Shown here: piece after piece, positions 28,231-38,244 of the stretch
How the letters are laid out: every line of letters begins with the position of its first letter
Position numbering within the stretch: the stretch's first letter is position 1
DNA from: Deltaproteobacteria bacterium
GTDB taxonomy: Bacteria; Myxococcota; Myxococcia; Myxococcales; Anaeromyxobacteraceae
NCBI GenBank assembly: GCA_016214955.1
Contig: JACRMN010000011.1
Location: 185,897 to 249,896 of the forward strand
Reading direction: 5' to 3'
Length of the DNA: 64,000 nt
The notes under the pieces: model-generated
Database searches by the model: none
Seen by the model: only the letters and a program-made list of their open reading frames with translations
Told to the model about the DNA's origin: nothing
Made by a program: the position numbers and the translations under genes

Positions 28231-29736
28231 ATGCTGGTCCGCGTCCGCTCCGCCTCGGTGCTCGGCGTCTCCGCCGTGGGCGTGGACGTCGAGGTGGACG
28301 TGGCCCTGGGCATGCCGGCCTTCAACCTGGTGGGGCTGGCGGCTGGCGCGGTGCAGGAGTCGCGGGTGCGGGTGCTGGCGGCGGTGCGCAACCTGGGGGT
28401 GAAGCTGCCCGACAAGCGCATCACCGTGAACCTCGCCCCCGCCGACCTGCGCAAGGAGGGCACCGGCTTCGACCTGCCCATCGGCCTCGCGCTCCTGGCC
28501 GCCTGCGGCGAGGTCCCTCCCGACGCGCTCGAGGGACTGCACCTCACCGGCGAGCTCTCCCTCTCCGGGGAGGTGAAGGCGGTGCGCGGCGTGCTCCCGC
28601 AGGCCATCGAGGCGCGCCGGGCCGGCGCCCGCGGCCTGGTGGTGCCCGAGGCCAACGCCCGGGAGGCGGCGGTGGTCGACGGAGTGGCGGTGCGGCCGGC
28701 CCGCCACTTCGGCGAGGTGGTGGCCTGGGCCCGCGGCCTCGCCGACCTGCCGCCCCGTCCGCCCGAGGCCATGGAGCCCCCGGCCGGGGGCGGGCTGGAC
28801 CTCGCCGACGTGGCCGGGCAAGAGCAGGCCAAGCGGGCGCTGGAGATCGCCGCCGCTGGCGGCCACAACCTCCTCCTCTTCGGGCCGCCCGGCAGCGGGA
28901 AGACCATGCTGGCCCGGCGGCTGCCCTCCATCCTGCCGCCCCCGACCTTCGAGGAGGCCATCGAGGCAACGGTGGTCCACAGCGTCGCCGGCCTGACCCG
29001 GGGGCGCGGCCTGCTCTCCGAGCGCTCCTTCCGGGCGCCTCACCACTCCATCTCCGACGCCGGGCTGGTGGGCGGCTCCTCGCAGCTGCGGCCGGGCGAG
29101 GTCTCGCTGGCCCACCACGGCGTCCTCTTCCTCGACGAGCTGCCCGAGTTCCGGCGCCACGTGCTCGAGGCGCTGCGCCAGCCGCTGGAGGACGGCGAGG
29201 TCTGCATCGTCCGGGCGGCCCGGGCGGTGAGCTTCCCGGCCGCCTTCACGCTGGTGGCGGCCATGAACCCCTGCCCCTGCGGCCACCACGGCGATCCGCG
29301 CCGCGCCTGCCGCTGCACCGGCCACGAGCTGCTCCGCTACCGCCGCCGCATCTCGGGCCCGCTGCTCGACCGCATCGACCTGCACGTGGACGTCCCGGCG
29401 GTGCCGGTCGGCGCGCTCCCGGCGGCCGGGAGCGGGGAGGGCAGCGCCGCGGTCCGCGCCCGGGTGGCGGCGGCCCGGGCCCTCCAGGCGGCCCGCGGCG
29501 GGACGGTGAACGCCCGGCTGCGGGGGGCGGGCCTGCGCCGCGCCTGCGCCCTCGACGAGGCCGGCCGCGGCCTCCTGCAGAAGGCGGCGGAGAAGCTCGG
29601 CCTCTCGGCCCGCGGCCACGACCGGATCCTCCGGGTGGCCCGCACCATCGCCGACCTGGAGCGGAGCCAGGCCATCGCCCCCCACCACCTGGCGGAGGCG
29701 GTGCAGTACCGGGCGCTCGACAGGCAGGCGCCCTGA
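28231..29736 (+). CDS. comM: ComM/YifB AAA+ branch-migration helicase
   Basis: A 501-residue Mg-chelatase-like AAA+ protein. The N-terminal Lon-like domain has [17 protein letters not shown] and [20 protein letters not shown]. The AAA+ core has Walker [10 protein letters not shown] (~213-221), Walker [11 protein letters not shown] and [12 protein letters not shown] with its Cys pair, plus [18 protein letters not shown]. ComM is a hexameric helicase that extends heteroduplex during natural transformation in Vibrio. Here it is 38 bases upstream of recA on the same strand, linking it to recombination directly. The start follows a GAGG sequence. Confidence 0.94.
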   Translation: MLVRVRSASVLGVSAVGVDVEVDVALGMPAFNLVGLAAGAVQESRVRVLAAVRNLGVKLPDKRITVNLAPADLRKEGTGFDLPIGLALLAACGEVPPDALEGLHLTGELSLSGEVKAVRGVLPQAIEARRAGARGLVVPEANAREAAVVDGVAVRPARHFGEVVAWARGLADLPPRPPEAMEPPAGGGLDLADVAGQEQAKRALEIAAAGGHNLLLFGPPGSGKTMLARRLPSILPPPTFEEAIEATVVHSVAGLTRGRGLLSERSFRAPHHSISDAGLVGGSSQLRPGEVSLAHHGVLFLDELPEFRRHVLEALRQPLEDGEVCIVRAARAVSFPAAFTLVAAMNPCPCGHHGDPRRACRCTGHELLRYRRRISGPLLDRIDLHVDVPAVPVGALPAAGSGEGSAAVRARVAAARALQAARGGTVNARLRGAGLRRACALDEAGRGLLQKAAEKLGLSARGHDRILRVARTIADLERSQAIAPHHLAEAVQYRALDRQAP

Positions 29737-29774
29737 CCACCCACACGTGCCCCGAGAGCGGGCGAGGAGGCAGC

Positions 29775-30794
29775 ATGAGCAGGCTGGCGGAGAAGATGAA
29801 GGCGCTCGCCAACGCGGTGGGCGCCATCGAGAAGCAGTTCGGCAAGGGCAGCATCATGCGGCTCGGGGAGCAGGGGGAGGCCCCGCCGGTGGCGGTCATC
29901 CCCTCGGGCTCGCTGGGGCTCGACCTGGCGCTGGGCGTGGGCGGCTACCCGCGCGGCCGGGTGGTGGAGATCTTCGGGCCCGAGTCGTCGGGCAAGACCA
30001 CGCTGGCGCTCCACGCCATCGCCGAGGTCCAGCGCCAGGGCGGCGTGGCGGCCTTCGTGGACGCCGAGCACGCCCTCGACGTCGGCTACGCCCGCAAGCT
30101 GGGCGTGGGCCTGGCCGACCTGCTGGTCTCCCAGCCCGACACCGGCGAGCAGGCGCTGGAGATCGCCGAGCAGCTGGTGCGCTCCGGGGCGGTGGACCTC
30201 ATCGTGGTGGACTCGGTGGCGGCGCTGGTGCCCAGGGCCGAGATCGAGGGGGAGATGGGCGACGCCCACATGGGCGTGCAGGCCCGGCTCATGAGCCAGG
30301 CGCTGCGCAAGCTCACCGCGGTGGTCTCGCGCAACCAGTCCACCGTCATCTTCATCAACCAGATCCGCATGAAGATCGGCGTGGTCTTCGGCAACCCCGA
30401 GACCACCACCGGCGGCCACGCCCTCAAGTTCTACGCCTCGGTGCGGCTGGACATTCGGCGCATCGGCGCGCTCAAGGAGGGGGAGCAGGTGGTGGGCAAC
30501 CGCACGCGGGTGAAGGTGGTGAAGAACAAGATGGCCCCGCCCTTCCGCGAGGCCGAGTTCGACGTCCGCTACGGCGTGGGGGTGGACCGGATGGCCGAGG
30601 CGGTGGACCTGGGGGTGGAGCGCGGCCTCATCGAGAAGTCCGGGGCCCACTTCGCCCTCGGCGGCGAGCGCATGGGGCAGGGGCGGGAGAAGGCGGCCGA
30701 GTGGCTGCGCCAGAATCCGGCGGCGCTGGCCGACCTCACCGCCCGGCTCCAGCCGTCCGAGGCCACGCCGGCGGCGGGGAGCGCCGCCGCCTGA
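29775..30794 (+). CDS. recA: Recombinase RecA
   Basis: A 339-residue recombinase. Walker [11 protein letters not shown] is at about 69-78; [20 protein letters not shown] and [19 protein letters not shown] are RecA hallmarks. The C-terminal tail is short and Ala-rich rather than acidic as in E. coli. GCGAGGAGG precedes ATG 29775. No SOS box is evident in the 38 bases after comM, so expression may depend on the comM promoter. Some myxobacteria have two recA genes; which one this is cannot be told. Confidence 0.97.
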   Translation: MSRLAEKMKALANAVGAIEKQFGKGSIMRLGEQGEAPPVAVIPSGSLGLDLALGVGGYPRGRVVEIFGPESSGKTTLALHAIAEVQRQGGVAAFVDAEHALDVGYARKLGVGLADLLVSQPDTGEQALEIAEQLVRSGAVDLIVVDSVAALVPRAEIEGEMGDAHMGVQARLMSQALRKLTAVVSRNQSTVIFINQIRMKIGVVFGNPETTTGGHALKFYASVRLDIRRIGALKEGEQVVGNRTRVKVVKNKMAPPFREAEFDVRYGVGVDRMAEAVDLGVERGLIEKSGAHFALGGERMGQGREKAAEWLRQNPAALADLTARLQPSEATPAAGSAAA

Positions 30795-30835
30795 GCCTGC
30801 CGGACCCCGGGGCCGGGTGGGGCCCCGGGGCAGGC
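30795..30835. terminator. Strong bidirectional terminator hairpin after recA
   Basis: An outer stem GCCTGC (30795-30800)/GCAGGC (30830-30835) encloses CCCCGGGGCC (30805-30814)/GGCCCCGGGG (30821-30830) with a 6-base loop. It lies exactly between the recA stop and the stop of the converging peptidase/barrel gene. Confidence 0.7.
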
Positions 30836-33800
30836 TAGAAGAAGGCCCAGCGCAGGGTGACGTTGGTCACCCAGCGGTGCGTGCCCTCCAGCGCCGGCGT
30901 CTTCTGCCCGCCGATGTCCCACGGGTAGCCGAAGTGCACCCGGAGGAGCAGCGGGCCCAGGAGGGCGTTCACGCCCAGCACGCCGGTGAGGGTGCGGGCC
31001 TGCCACAGGCCGCGGGTGGTGCCGTCGGGCTGTCGCACGTCCTTCCACTGGGTGGCGACGCCGCCGAAGTCGAGGGCGGCCACGCCCTCCAGGTAGTCGA
31101 AGAAGAAGAGGCGGACGAGGTAGTCGAGGGGGAACTGCAGCTCGGCGTTGGCCACGTAGTAGTAGGGGCCGATGAGGAAGGAGGTGTCGAAGGGCGAGAA
31201 CCCGCGCAGGTTGTCGGCCGAGGTGAGCCACCAGGAGCGGGCCCAGCCGTAGCCGTTGCGGTCGGGGGCGAAGCTGCCGCCGGCCGCCGCCCGGAACATG
31301 AGGTTGGAGCGGCCCACGAGCGGGACCCAGCGGGCGGCGTCGAGGCGGGCGAAGCCGTGGGCGGCGTTGCGCCACGGCAGCCAGCCGCCGCCCAGCTCCA
31401 GCACCAGCGAGCCGCCGTCGATGGGGCCCGTGTAGGGGTCGAGGCGGACGGTGTCGTAGCCGAAGCGGGCCGTTGCCACGGTGCTGGGGGTGATGGAGCC
31501 GTTGTCCCGGCGCCAGGCCTGGGTGGTGGAGGGCGGCGCCAGCACGCGGCCCGAGCATGCCACCGGGAGGCTCACCGAGAAGTCGGTGAGGCAGTAGCGC
31601 TCGCTGGCCCCGGCCTGCAGCTCCAGCTCGAAGCGCCGGAAGCGATCGAGCGGGAAGCGGAGCCCGCCCAGCAGGCCGAAGTCGCGCTGGAAGAAGGCCA
31701 GCGAGTCGTTGAAGCGGTCGACCTGCTGGTTGACGAAGTGGAAGGCGCCGAGCACCAGGCCGGTGCGCGACTGCCGGTCCTCGTAGAGTACCAGGGCCTG
31801 CGTGTAGTCGAAGGAGCCGAGCACCGCGACGTCGAGGTACAGCGACCGGTCGCGGAGCACGTCGGCGAGGAGCAGGGCGGCGCGGCCGGCCACCGCGTTC
31901 CCGCCGCCGCCGCCGAAGATCATGCCGTTCTCGGGCCGCCAGTTCTGCCACGAGTACGGCTGGTAGGGCGGGGCCTCCTCGGGGATGGGCTCCCGGGCCG
32001 GCTCCTGCACGGGCCGGACGGCCGGGGCCACCGCCTGCGGCGGATCCTCGAGCCAGGCCACCCGGGGCACCTCCACCAGCCGGAAGCGGCCGCGGTGGAA
32101 GGTGCCGGCGAAGAGGCCGCGCCCGAGCGGCGCCGCCGCCGGTGAGGCGAGGCCGGTGGAGAAGTCGGTGAGCCGCGCGATCCTGCCGTCGGTCAGCCGG
32201 TGGATGTCGGTGCGGCCGCCGGCGTCGGAGGAGAAGAGGATGGAGCCGTCGGCCTGGACGGAGGGGTAGCGGTCCGCGGTGGGGGCGGTGGTGAGGCGGG
32301 TGACGGCGCCGCTCGCCGGGTCGAGCAGGAAGAGGTTGGTCTTGCCGTGCTCGGTGGCGTCGCTGGCGAAGGCCAGGCCGGCCGCGCCCCACGAGAGGTC
32401 GCGCTCGGCGTAGTCGTCGCGGGTGAGCTGGCGCGCCACGCCGCCGGTCCCGGGCACCACGTAGACGTCCCGCTGCCCCTGCTCGGTGAGGGCCACGAAG
32501 GCGATCTGCTTGCCGTCGGGCGAGAGGGCCGGGCTGCCCAGCTCCACGAAGCGCTGGCCGCTGGGCGCGCGCACCTCGACGCGGCGGCGGCTCCCCAGGG
32601 AGATGCGCGGCGCCTTGCCCTCCCTGGGAGGCGTGTGGGTGAAGGGCACGACGTAGAGGGCGTCGGCGTCGGCGGCCTGGGCGGTGAAGACCAGCTCGTC
32701 GCCGGAGAGCGCCAGGATGGAGGTCTCCACCGGGTGCAGGCTCTCGACCCCGGGCTGGTTGTCGCCGACCACGTGGACCGCGCCCTTGGGGTGGCGCACG
32801 TCGAAGAGGTAGATGTGGGCGCGGCCGCGCTCGCGGTCGAGGGCCCGGTAGGCCACCAGCCAGCCGTCGGGCGAGGCGGCGTAGTGCTCCGCCTCCCCCG
32901 GCAGGTCGGAGTAGTCGCGGACCTGGGGCAGGTCCTGCCGGGCCCTGAGGTAGTCGGGGAAGTAGCGGCGCTTCAGCCAGGCACGCCAGCGGATCTCCAC
33001 CTGCTCGGGCGGATCGTTGAGCACCCGCCGCACCAGCGCCGCGAAGCCGCCCCGCTGCCGCCCGCCGCCGGACTGGCCGGCGGTGGCGCTGGGGGCGTAG
33101 GCGCTCTCCAGGAGCTCCTGCACCTTCTCGCCCCCGTAGGTCTCGGCGATGAAGGCCACCCGCGCCTGCCCGATCTTGTAGGTGGGGATGTAGCCGCGGG
33201 CCCGGTCCTCGACGAACGGGATCATCATGTAGCCGCGCTCCGGGTCCGGGTTCCAGACCAGGTCGCGCAGGTACATGTCGGTCTCGGCGTCGAGGCCGTC
33301 CTTGGTGTAGTACTCGGCGATGCCCTCGATGAACCAGAGCGGCAGGTTGTCGAGGAAGTCGAGCTGGTCGGCGCCCGCGATGTCGAGCAGCTTCTGGATG
33401 GTGAACTGGTGCACCATCTCGTGGGTCGAGACCTCGCGGAACTTCTCGTGGTCGCCGAAGTAGGGCAGCGACATCTTCAGGTCGCGCGGCGAGGTGACGC
33501 CCAGCACCGACTCGCCCACCTGGAAGATGTTGGTCGTCTGGAACTCCCGCTGCGAGCTGTAGAGGAAGTAGGGGATCTGCTTGGTGGGTGAGTAGTGGAA
33601 CTGCTCCACCAGCTTGAGGAAGGTGGCCCGGATGGCCGGCAGCGCCCGCTCGGCGATGGCCCGCTCGCGCCGGTAGAAGTAGAGCCGGATGCCGCCCTTC
33701 CCGCCCGAGGGCGAGGGCACGTCGAAGTGCTGCCACTCGAAGTCGTACCAGCTCACCTGGTTCTGGCCGGGCCGCTCCGGCAGCACGTAGTTCTGCTCCA

Positions 33801-33933
33801 GCCCCTGGCGGCGGGCGCGCTGGCGATCCATCTCGCGCAGCGCCTGGCCCACGTCGGGCGGCGCGGGCAGGAGCGGCTGCGCGGCGGCGGGGCCGGAGGC
33901 GGCCAGCAGGAGGGCGAGGACGAGCCGCTTCAT
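30835..33933 (-). CDS. Metallopeptidase - beta-propeller - Omp85-like barrel fusion protein
   Basis: A 1032-residue exported protein starting at ATG 33933 (AGGTGA before it; signal peptide [19 protein letters not shown]). Residues ~90-260 are a gluzincin domain of the peptidase-MA type: HEMVHQF (HExxH, about 170) and the downstream Glu in [14 protein letters not shown]. Residues ~350-640 contain TolB/PD40 propeller blades ([40 protein letters not shown]). Residues ~690-1032 are beta-rich and end in [11 protein letters not shown], a C-terminal aromatic barrel signal, with an Omp85/bacterial surface antigen character ([16 protein letters not shown]). All catalytic residues look intact. It could be a surface-anchored protease. 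Confidence 0.85.
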   Translation of the reverse strand: MKRLVLALLLAASGPAAAQPLLPAPPDVGQALREMDRQRARRQGLEQNYVLPERPGQNQVSWYDFEWQHFDVPSPSGGKGGIRLYFYRRERAIAERALPAIRATFLKLVEQFHYSPTKQIPYFLYSSQREFQTTNIFQVGESVLGVTSPRDLKMSLPYFGDHEKFREVSTHEMVHQFTIQKLLDIAGADQLDFLDNLPLWFIEGIAEYYTKDGLDAETDMYLRDLVWNPDPERGYMMIPFVEDRARGYIPTYKIGQARVAFIAETYGGEKVQELLESAYAPSATAGQSGGGRQRGGFAALVRRVLNDPPEQVEIRWRAWLKRRYFPDYLRARQDLPQVRDYSDLPGEAEHYAASPDGWLVAYRALDRERGRAHIYLFDVRHPKGAVHVVGDNQPGVESLHPVETSILALSGDELVFTAQAADADALYVVPFTHTPPREGKAPRISLGSRRRVEVRAPSGQRFVELGSPALSPDGKQIAFVALTEQGQRDVYVVPGTGGVARQLTRDDYAERDLSWGAAGLAFASDATEHGKTNLFLLDPASGAVTRLTTAPTADRYPSVQADGSILFSSDAGGRTDIHRLTDGRIARLTDFSTGLASPAAAPLGRGLFAGTFHRGRFRLVEVPRVAWLEDPPQAVAPAVRPVQEPAREPIPEEAPPYQPYSWQNWRPENGMIFGGGGGNAVAGRAALLLADVLRDRSLYLDVAVLGSFDYTQALVLYEDRQSRTGLVLGAFHFVNQQVDRFNDSLAFFQRDFGLLGGLRFPLDRFRRFELELQAGASERYCLTDFSVSLPVACSGRVLAPPSTTQAWRRDNGSITPSTVATARFGYDTVRLDPYTGPIDGGSLVLELGGGWLPWRNAAHGFARLDAARWVPLVGRSNLMFRAAAGGSFAPDRNGYGWARSWWLTSADNLRGFSPFDTSFLIGPYYYVANAELQFPLDYLVRLFFFDYLEGVAALDFGGVATQWKDVRQPDGTTRGLWQARTLTGVLGVNALLGPLLLRVHFGYPWDIGGQKTPALEGTHRWVTNVTLRWAFF

Positions 33934-34001
33934 GGTGTCACCTGCGGTGTGCGTGGGCCCGCGGCCGGAGCGGCCGAGGATAGCGCCAAGGGGGGCGGGC
34001 G

Positions 34002-34472
34002 TCACTCCGGCACCACCGGCCAGGCCCGGCCTCCGAGTCGGAGCTGGAAGCGCCCTGGCTCCGGCTCCTCGAGGAGCGCGCCCAGTGCCGCCTGGGCGGC
34101 GCGCTGGAAGCGGGCCCGGTGCTCGCCCCTGGCGCCGCAGTGGAGCACCCCGTCCTTCCCGAGCCGGAGGGTGGCCGGGTCGAGCGGCTCGGTGCCGCCG
34201 TCGGTGAGATGCAGGAGGAGGCCGCCGGCTTCGGGCGTGACGCCGCGCACCCCGTAGGGCGCGTGCGGCACCTCCACCAGCCCCACCTCCCGGCCGATCT
34301 GGACCTGGTAGCGGCCGTCGGGGCGGCGCCGGAGCGAGCCCCAGAGGACCTCCAGGGTGCGGGCGTGGGTGATGGGCTCACCCCGGTGGCGAAAGCGCCC
34401 CTCGTCGTCGATGGAGAGGCCGCTCTGCGCCCGCAGCGCCTCCAGGGGGTCCTGCTCGCCGGATGCGGTCAC
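34002..34472 (-). CDS. DUF1285 family protein
   Basis: About 156 residues from GTG 34472, the only plausible start near the conserved region, though no Shine-Dalgarno is visible. LSIDDEGRFRHRGEPITHAR, VLWGSLRRRPDGRYQVQIG and VGLVEVPHAPYGVRGV match the DUF1285 pattern of a small beta-rich protein of unknown function common in Proteobacteria. It is 68 bases upstream of the peptidase/barrel gene on the same strand. Confidence 0.72.
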   Translation of the reverse strand: MTASGEQDPLEALRAQSGLSIDDEGRFRHRGEPITHARTLEVLWGSLRRRPDGRYQVQIGREVGLVEVPHAPYGVRGVTPEAGGLLLHLTDGGTEPLDPATLRLGKDGVLHCGARGEHRARFQRAAQAALGALLEEPEPGRFQLRLGGRAWPVVPE

Positions 34473-34547
34473 GGGGGGAGCATACGGCGGCGGGGGGCCG
34501 TCGCCACCGCCCTTGCGGGCGCCGCCGCAGCCGGGTATGGACCGCCG

Positions 34548-34994
34548 ATGGCCGACGAGCCCCTGGTCCGCGTCCGCTGCCCCGATGCCGGCGACGCCGC
34601 CCGCTGCCGCGCCGTCCTTTCCGCCGCCGGGCTGGCGCCGGAGGAGTCGCTCACCTTCCTGGTGGTCCGGGACGCCGATCCCGACCGGGTGAACGAGCTC
34701 CTGGTGGCCGGTGGGGCGCGGGGCCGGGCCGTGGCCCGCGAGCAGGTGGGCCGGACCATCGCCTGGCTCCTGGACCACGGCGCCGAGCTCGCCGGGCGCG
34801 GCCCCACCCTGCAGCAGCTGGTGAAGCGGGCGCTCTCCGAGACCGGCCTGGCCGCCCGCTACGCGCCTCGCGACGAGGCGGCGCTGGTGGCCGGCGCCGC
34901 CGAGCTCCACGAGCGGCTCCTGGCCACCGCCGGCGGCTTCGTCTCCTGGGAGGCCTACACCCGGGCCTTCTGCGCCCCGCGCGCCGGGGGCTGA
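34548..34994 (+). CDS. Conserved-looking hypothetical protein
   Basis: 148 residues from ATG 34548. The first ~70 residues alternate strands and helices (PLVRVRCPDAGDAARCRAVL, LTFLVVRDADPDRVNELLV), reminiscent of a small ferredoxin-like or ACT-like fold. The rest is helical (GRTIAWLLDHGAELAGRG, LVKRALSETGLAARY). No family recognised. It diverges from the DUF1285 gene and precedes the VOC operon by 107 bases. Codon use is normal for the window. Confidence 0.6.
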   Translation: MADEPLVRVRCPDAGDAARCRAVLSAAGLAPEESLTFLVVRDADPDRVNELLVAGGARGRAVAREQVGRTIAWLLDHGAELAGRGPTLQQLVKRALSETGLAARYAPRDEAALVAGAAELHERLLATAGGFVSWEAYTRAFCAPRAGG

Positions 34995-35040
34995 CGGCCG
35001 CGCCGCCCGCCATCCCCGGTGGGGCGCGGCCTTGCAGATC

Positions 35041-35058
35041 GTTAACGCGTTCGTTAAC
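35041..35058 (+). promoter_or_regulatory. GTTAAC-N6-GTTAAC operator candidate upstream of VOC-ArsR-SRPBCC
   Basis: Two GTTAAC hexamers (35041-35046 and 35053-35058), each self-complementary and each preceded by C, sit 44 bases before the VOC start in a markedly AT-rich island continuing into TATATC. TTGCAG at 35033-35038 is a possible -35. An ArsR-type repressor encoded in the operon is the natural candidate to bind here. Confidence 0.5.
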
Positions 35059-35101
35059 TATATCTCGCCGCCCACCTGCGGGCGGCGAAAGGCAGGCGCA
35101 C

Positions 35102-35572
35102 ATGAAGCCCACCCCGGGAGGCTGGCCCCGCATCTCCGCGAGCCTCTACTACCAGGACGCCGGCGTGGCCATCGACTGGCTGGGCCGGGCGTTCGGCCTC
35201 GAGCCCCGGCTCATCGTCGAGGGCGACGACGGCGACATCGTCCACTCGGAGCTCACCTTCGGCGAGGGGGTGGTGATGGTGGGCTCGGCCGCGCACCGGC
35301 CCTGGTACCGGAGCCCGCGCGCCCTGGGCGGCGGCAACAGCCAGTCGCTCATGGTGTACGTGGACGACGTCGAGGAGCACTGCGCCCGGGCCCGGGCCGC
35401 GGGCGCCACCATCGCCACCGAGCCCTCCACCAGCGACTACGGCGAGGAGTACTGGAGCGACCGCTCCTACGAGGCGGTGGACTGCGAGGGGCACCACTGG
35501 TGGTTCTGCCAGCGGCTGGCCACCGGGACCGCGCCGCGGAAGGGCGGCGTCCGCGTGAAGGAGCACGGGTAG
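35102..35572 (+). CDS. VOC-superfamily (PhnB/glyoxalase-like) protein
   Basis: 156 residues with the paired beta-alpha-beta-beta-beta halves of the vicinal-oxygen-chelate fold: ISASLYYQDAGVAIDWLGRA, HSELTFGEGVVMVGSA, then SLMVYVDDVEEHCARARAAG and YEAVDCEGHHWWFCQ. The YYQDAGVAIDWLGRAFGLE opening is typical of PhnB-like members. Whether it is an enzyme or a binding protein is not visible. It is the first gene of a tight operon: arsR-type GTG follows its stop with no gap. Confidence 0.85.
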   Translation: MKPTPGGWPRISASLYYQDAGVAIDWLGRAFGLEPRLIVEGDDGDIVHSELTFGEGVVMVGSAAHRPWYRSPRALGGGNSQSLMVYVDDVEEHCARARAAGATIATEPSTSDYGEEYWSDRSYEAVDCEGHHWWFCQRLATGTAPRKGGVRVKEHG

Positions 35573-35932
35573 GTGACCGCCGCCGCCCTCGACCGCACCC
35601 TCCAGGCGCTCGCCGACCCCACCCGCCGCGGCGTGGTGGAGCTCCTCCGCGGCCGGCCGCGGCGCGCCGGGGAGCTGGCGTCGGCCCTGCGGACCAGCCC
35701 TCCCGCGCTGTCGCGCCACCTGCGGCTCCTGCGCCAGACGGGGCTCGTCGAGGAGGAGCCGCTTCCCGGCGACGCCCGGGTGCGAGTGCTGCGGCTGCGC
35801 CCCGAGCCCCTCGCCGAGCTGCGCGCCTGGTTGGAGGAGGTGGAGCGCTTCTGGGCCGTGCAGCTCGCCAGCTTCAAGGCCCACGCCGAGGCGGCCGGGC
35901 CGGCGCCCGCCCGGCCGAGGAGGCGGCGGTGA
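35573..35932 (+). CDS. ArsR-family repressor (first ArsR-SRPBCC module)
   Basis: 119 residues, GTG start immediately after the VOC stop. The winged helix is clear: LQALADPTRRGVVELLRGRP, RAGELASALRTSPPALSRHLRLL (recognition helix), then VEEEPLPGDARVRVLRLRPE. There are no metal-binding Cys of ArsR/SmtB type, so it belongs to the non-metal group often paired with SRPBCC proteins. Its C-terminal FWAVQLASFKAH helix is typical of that group. It overlaps the SRPBCC gene by 4 bases. Confidence 0.9.
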   Translation: MTAAALDRTLQALADPTRRGVVELLRGRPRRAGELASALRTSPPALSRHLRLLRQTGLVEEEPLPGDARVRVLRLRPEPLAELRAWLEEVERFWAVQLASFKAHAEAAGPAPARPRRRR

Positions 35933-36420
35933 AGGGCGACGGCGTCCGCGTGGCCACCTTCGTGGCGGTGGCGCCGGGGCGGGCCTTCGAGCTCTTCACC
36001 CGCGACATCGGCCGCTGGTGGCTCCCGGGGCCGCGCTTCCGGTTCGCGGGCCCACGGGACGGCACGCTCCGATTCGAGGGCGGGGCCGGCGGCCGGCTGA
36101 TCCAGGAGCGGGGCGGCGGCGAGGAGCCCTTCGTCGTCGGCGCGGTGCGGGCCTGGGAGCCGGCCGCCCGCCTGGTGGTGGAGTGGCGGCTCGGCAACTT
36201 CGCCCCCGGGGAGGCCACCGAGGTGGAGGTGCGCTTCGAGGCGCAGGGCCGGGGCACCCGCGTCACCGTGGAGCACCGCGGCTTCGCCTCGCTCCGGCCC
36301 GACCACCCGGTGCGCCACGGCGAGGAGGCGCGCGCCTTCGCACACCGGCTGGGCCGCTGGTGGGGGGAGCTGCTGACCTCGCTGCGGGAGGCCTCGGAGG
36401 AGCCGCCGGACGCGGCCTAG
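35929..36420 (+). CDS. SRPBCC/AHSA1-like protein
   Basis: 163 residues, GTG start overlapping the ArsR stop (GTGA), with GAGGAGG ahead. It has the START-like fold pattern VATFVAVAPGRAFELFTRDIGRWW, LIQERGGGEEPFVVGAVRAW, WRLGNFAPGEATEVEVRFEA and a long C-terminal helix HRLGRWWGELLTSL. Ligand unknown. The final 4 bases overlap the convergent cinA stop. Confidence 0.87.
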   Translation: MKGDGVRVATFVAVAPGRAFELFTRDIGRWWLPGPRFRFAGPRDGTLRFEGGAGGRLIQERGGGEEPFVVGAVRAWEPAARLVVEWRLGNFAPGEATEVEVRFEAQGRGTRVTVEHRGFASLRPDHPVRHGEEARAFAHRLGRWWGELLTSLREASEEPPDAA

Positions 36421-37649
36421 CGCAGCGCCAGCCGGAGCTGGTTGAGGGCGTCGTACGCGGCGGTGCTGCGGATGCGGTCGCGGTCGCCCGGGTACTTGCG
36501 CCACCAGTGCTCGGTGCCGCCGGGCCCTGCCAGCGCCAGGTGCACCGTGCCCACCGGCTTGTCGGGCGAGCCGCCCGTCGGCCCGGCGATGCCGGTGATG
36601 CCCACGCCCCAGGTGGCCCGGCCGCGCTGGCGCACGCACTCGGCCAGGGCCCGCGCCACCGGCTCGGAGACGGCGCCGTGGGCCTGGAGGAGCGAGGCCG
36701 GCACGCCCACCACCTCGGCCTTCATCTCGTTGGCGTAGGCCACCACCCCCAGGTCGAAGACCGCCGAGGCCCCGGGCACCGAGGTGAGCACCTGCGCGAG
36801 CATCCCGCCGCTGCAGCTCTCGGCCACGGCAACCTTCTCGCCGCGCGCCAGGAGCCGCGCCACCACCAGCTGCGCCAGCTCGTCCTTGCCGGTGCCCCAG
36901 ATCGAGTCGCCGAAGAGCCTCCGCACCTCCTCGAGGATGGCGTCGGCGTGGGCCGCGGCCGCGGGGCCGGTCACCGTCCACTTCACGTGGATCTCGGGCC
37001 AGTGGGCTCGGTAGCCGAAGCGCACGCCGCGGTTGCGCGGGTCGTCCATCACCGGGCGCATGCGGTTGTCGGCGTGCGACTCGGGCACGCCGAAGAGCTT
37101 CACGATGCGGGCCGCCGGCACCTCGGCCAGCCGCGCCGCAAGCCGCGGGATGACGACCTCCTGGCACAGCCCCTTGAACTCCACCGGCACCCCCGGCAGG
37201 CAGATCACCTCGCCCTTGCCCAGCGGGGCGATGAAGCCCGGGGCGGTGCCGAAGCGGTTGGCCACCACGGTGGCGCCCCGCGGCACCCGGGCCTGCTTCT
37301 CGTTGTTGGGGGTGAGGGTCCGGCCCATGCGCGCGAAACGCTCGCGGATGGCCTGCAGCGTGGGCTCGTGCAGCTCGAGCGGCGCGCCCATGGCGGCGGC
37401 GACGCACTCCGCGGTGAGGTCGTCCTCGGTGGGGCCGAGACCGCCGCTCATCACCACCACCTGGGCCCGGCCGGTGGTCTCCCGCAGCGCCGCCAGCAGG
37501 CCCTGCCGGTCGTCGCCGACCAGCGTCTTGCGGGAGACGCCCACCCCCAGGTCCCAGAGCCGGTCCATGAGCCAGGCGGAGTTGGTGTCCACCACCTGGC
37601 CGGTGAGCAGCTCGTCGCCGGTGGAGAGGATCTCGACGTCGAGGCTCAT
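36417..37649 (-). CDS. cinA: CinA: MocF-type domain plus nicotinamide-nucleotide amidase
   Basis: 410 residues. The N-terminal COG1058 domain has LSTGDELLTGQVVDTNSAWL and SGGLGPTEDDLTAEC. The C-terminal PncC domain has VAVAESCSGGMLAQVLTSVPGAS with its catalytic Ser and TGIAGPTGG. It recycles NMN/ADP-ribose by-products and is traditionally called competence/damage-inducible. The start at 37649 overlaps the pgpA stop (ATGA). Confidence 0.95.
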   Translation of the reverse strand: MSLDVEILSTGDELLTGQVVDTNSAWLMDRLWDLGVGVSRKTLVGDDRQGLLAALRETTGRAQVVVMSGGLGPTEDDLTAECVAAAMGAPLELHEPTLQAIRERFARMGRTLTPNNEKQARVPRGATVVANRFGTAPGFIAPLGKGEVICLPGVPVEFKGLCQEVVIPRLAARLAEVPAARIVKLFGVPESHADNRMRPVMDDPRNRGVRFGYRAHWPEIHVKWTVTGPAAAAHADAILEEVRRLFGDSIWGTGKDELAQLVVARLLARGEKVAVAESCSGGMLAQVLTSVPGASAVFDLGVVAYANEMKAEVVGVPASLLQAHGAVSEPVARALAECVRQRGRATWGVGITGIAGPTGGSPDKPVGTVHLALAGPGGTEHWWRKYPGDRDRIRSTAAYDALNQLRLALR

Positions 37650-38212
37650 GGCAAGAGCTCCAGGCACCAGAAGGCCGTCGCCGGGTGGCAGCCCGCGAAC
37701 GCGCGCAGGAGGTGGACGGCGGCGGCGTAGGTGGCGGCGGCCCAGACGCCGGCGGCCAGGTCGTCGGCCACCACGCCGGCGCCGGTCTTCCAGCGATCCA
37801 GGGCCGAGGCCGGCCAGGGCTTCAGCACGTCGTGGACGCGGAAGAGCAGGAAGCCGAGGAGCGCGCCGCCGGGGCTCCAGGGCACCAGGGCCATGGTCAC
37901 CAGGTACCCGGCCACCTCGTCGATGACGATGGGCGAGGCGTCGGCGGTCTTCCAGTAGGCGCCGGCGGCCTCGGCGGCCCGGATGGCCAGGGCCACGAAG
38001 GCAGCCAGGGTGACGAGGTAGAGCCAGAGCGGCAGCGGCCGCAGCAGCCAGAAGAGCGGGACGGCGCCCAGCGTGCCCACCGTTCCCGGCGCCACCGGCG
38101 AGAGGCCGCAGGGGCCCCAGGCGGCCAGCCACACCCATGCGCCGGGCTTGCCGTCGGGCCTGCCGCGACGGAGCGTGAAGCGAGCGGAGAAGGGGCGAGG
38201 GGCTGCGGGCAT
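37646..38212 (-). CDS. pgpA: Phosphatidylglycerophosphatase A
   Basis: 188 residues, an inner-membrane enzyme removing phosphate from phosphatidylglycerophosphate to make phosphatidylglycerol. GLSPVAPGTVGTLGAVPLFW, IVIDEVAGYLVT and FRVHDVLKPWPASALDRWKTGAGVVADDLAAG (in parts) are the PgpA hallmarks, with three to four membrane segments. It lies 32 bases after pssA and overlaps cinA by 4 bases, forming pssA-pgpA-cinA. Confidence 0.94.
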   Translation of the reverse strand: MPAAPRPFSARFTLRRGRPDGKPGAWVWLAAWGPCGLSPVAPGTVGTLGAVPLFWLLRPLPLWLYLVTLAAFVALAIRAAEAAGAYWKTADASPIVIDEVAGYLVTMALVPWSPGGALLGFLLFRVHDVLKPWPASALDRWKTGAGVVADDLAAGVWAAATYAAAVHLLRAFAGCHPATAFWCLELLP

Positions 38213-38244
38213 GGAGAGGCGCGCGGGGAGGGACCGCGGAGAGG

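Noticed and set aside
34995-35101. Sigma-54 promoter ahead of the VOC operon
   Set aside because: No GG-N10-GC pair at -24/-12; the AT-rich GTTAAC repeats fit a repressor site better.
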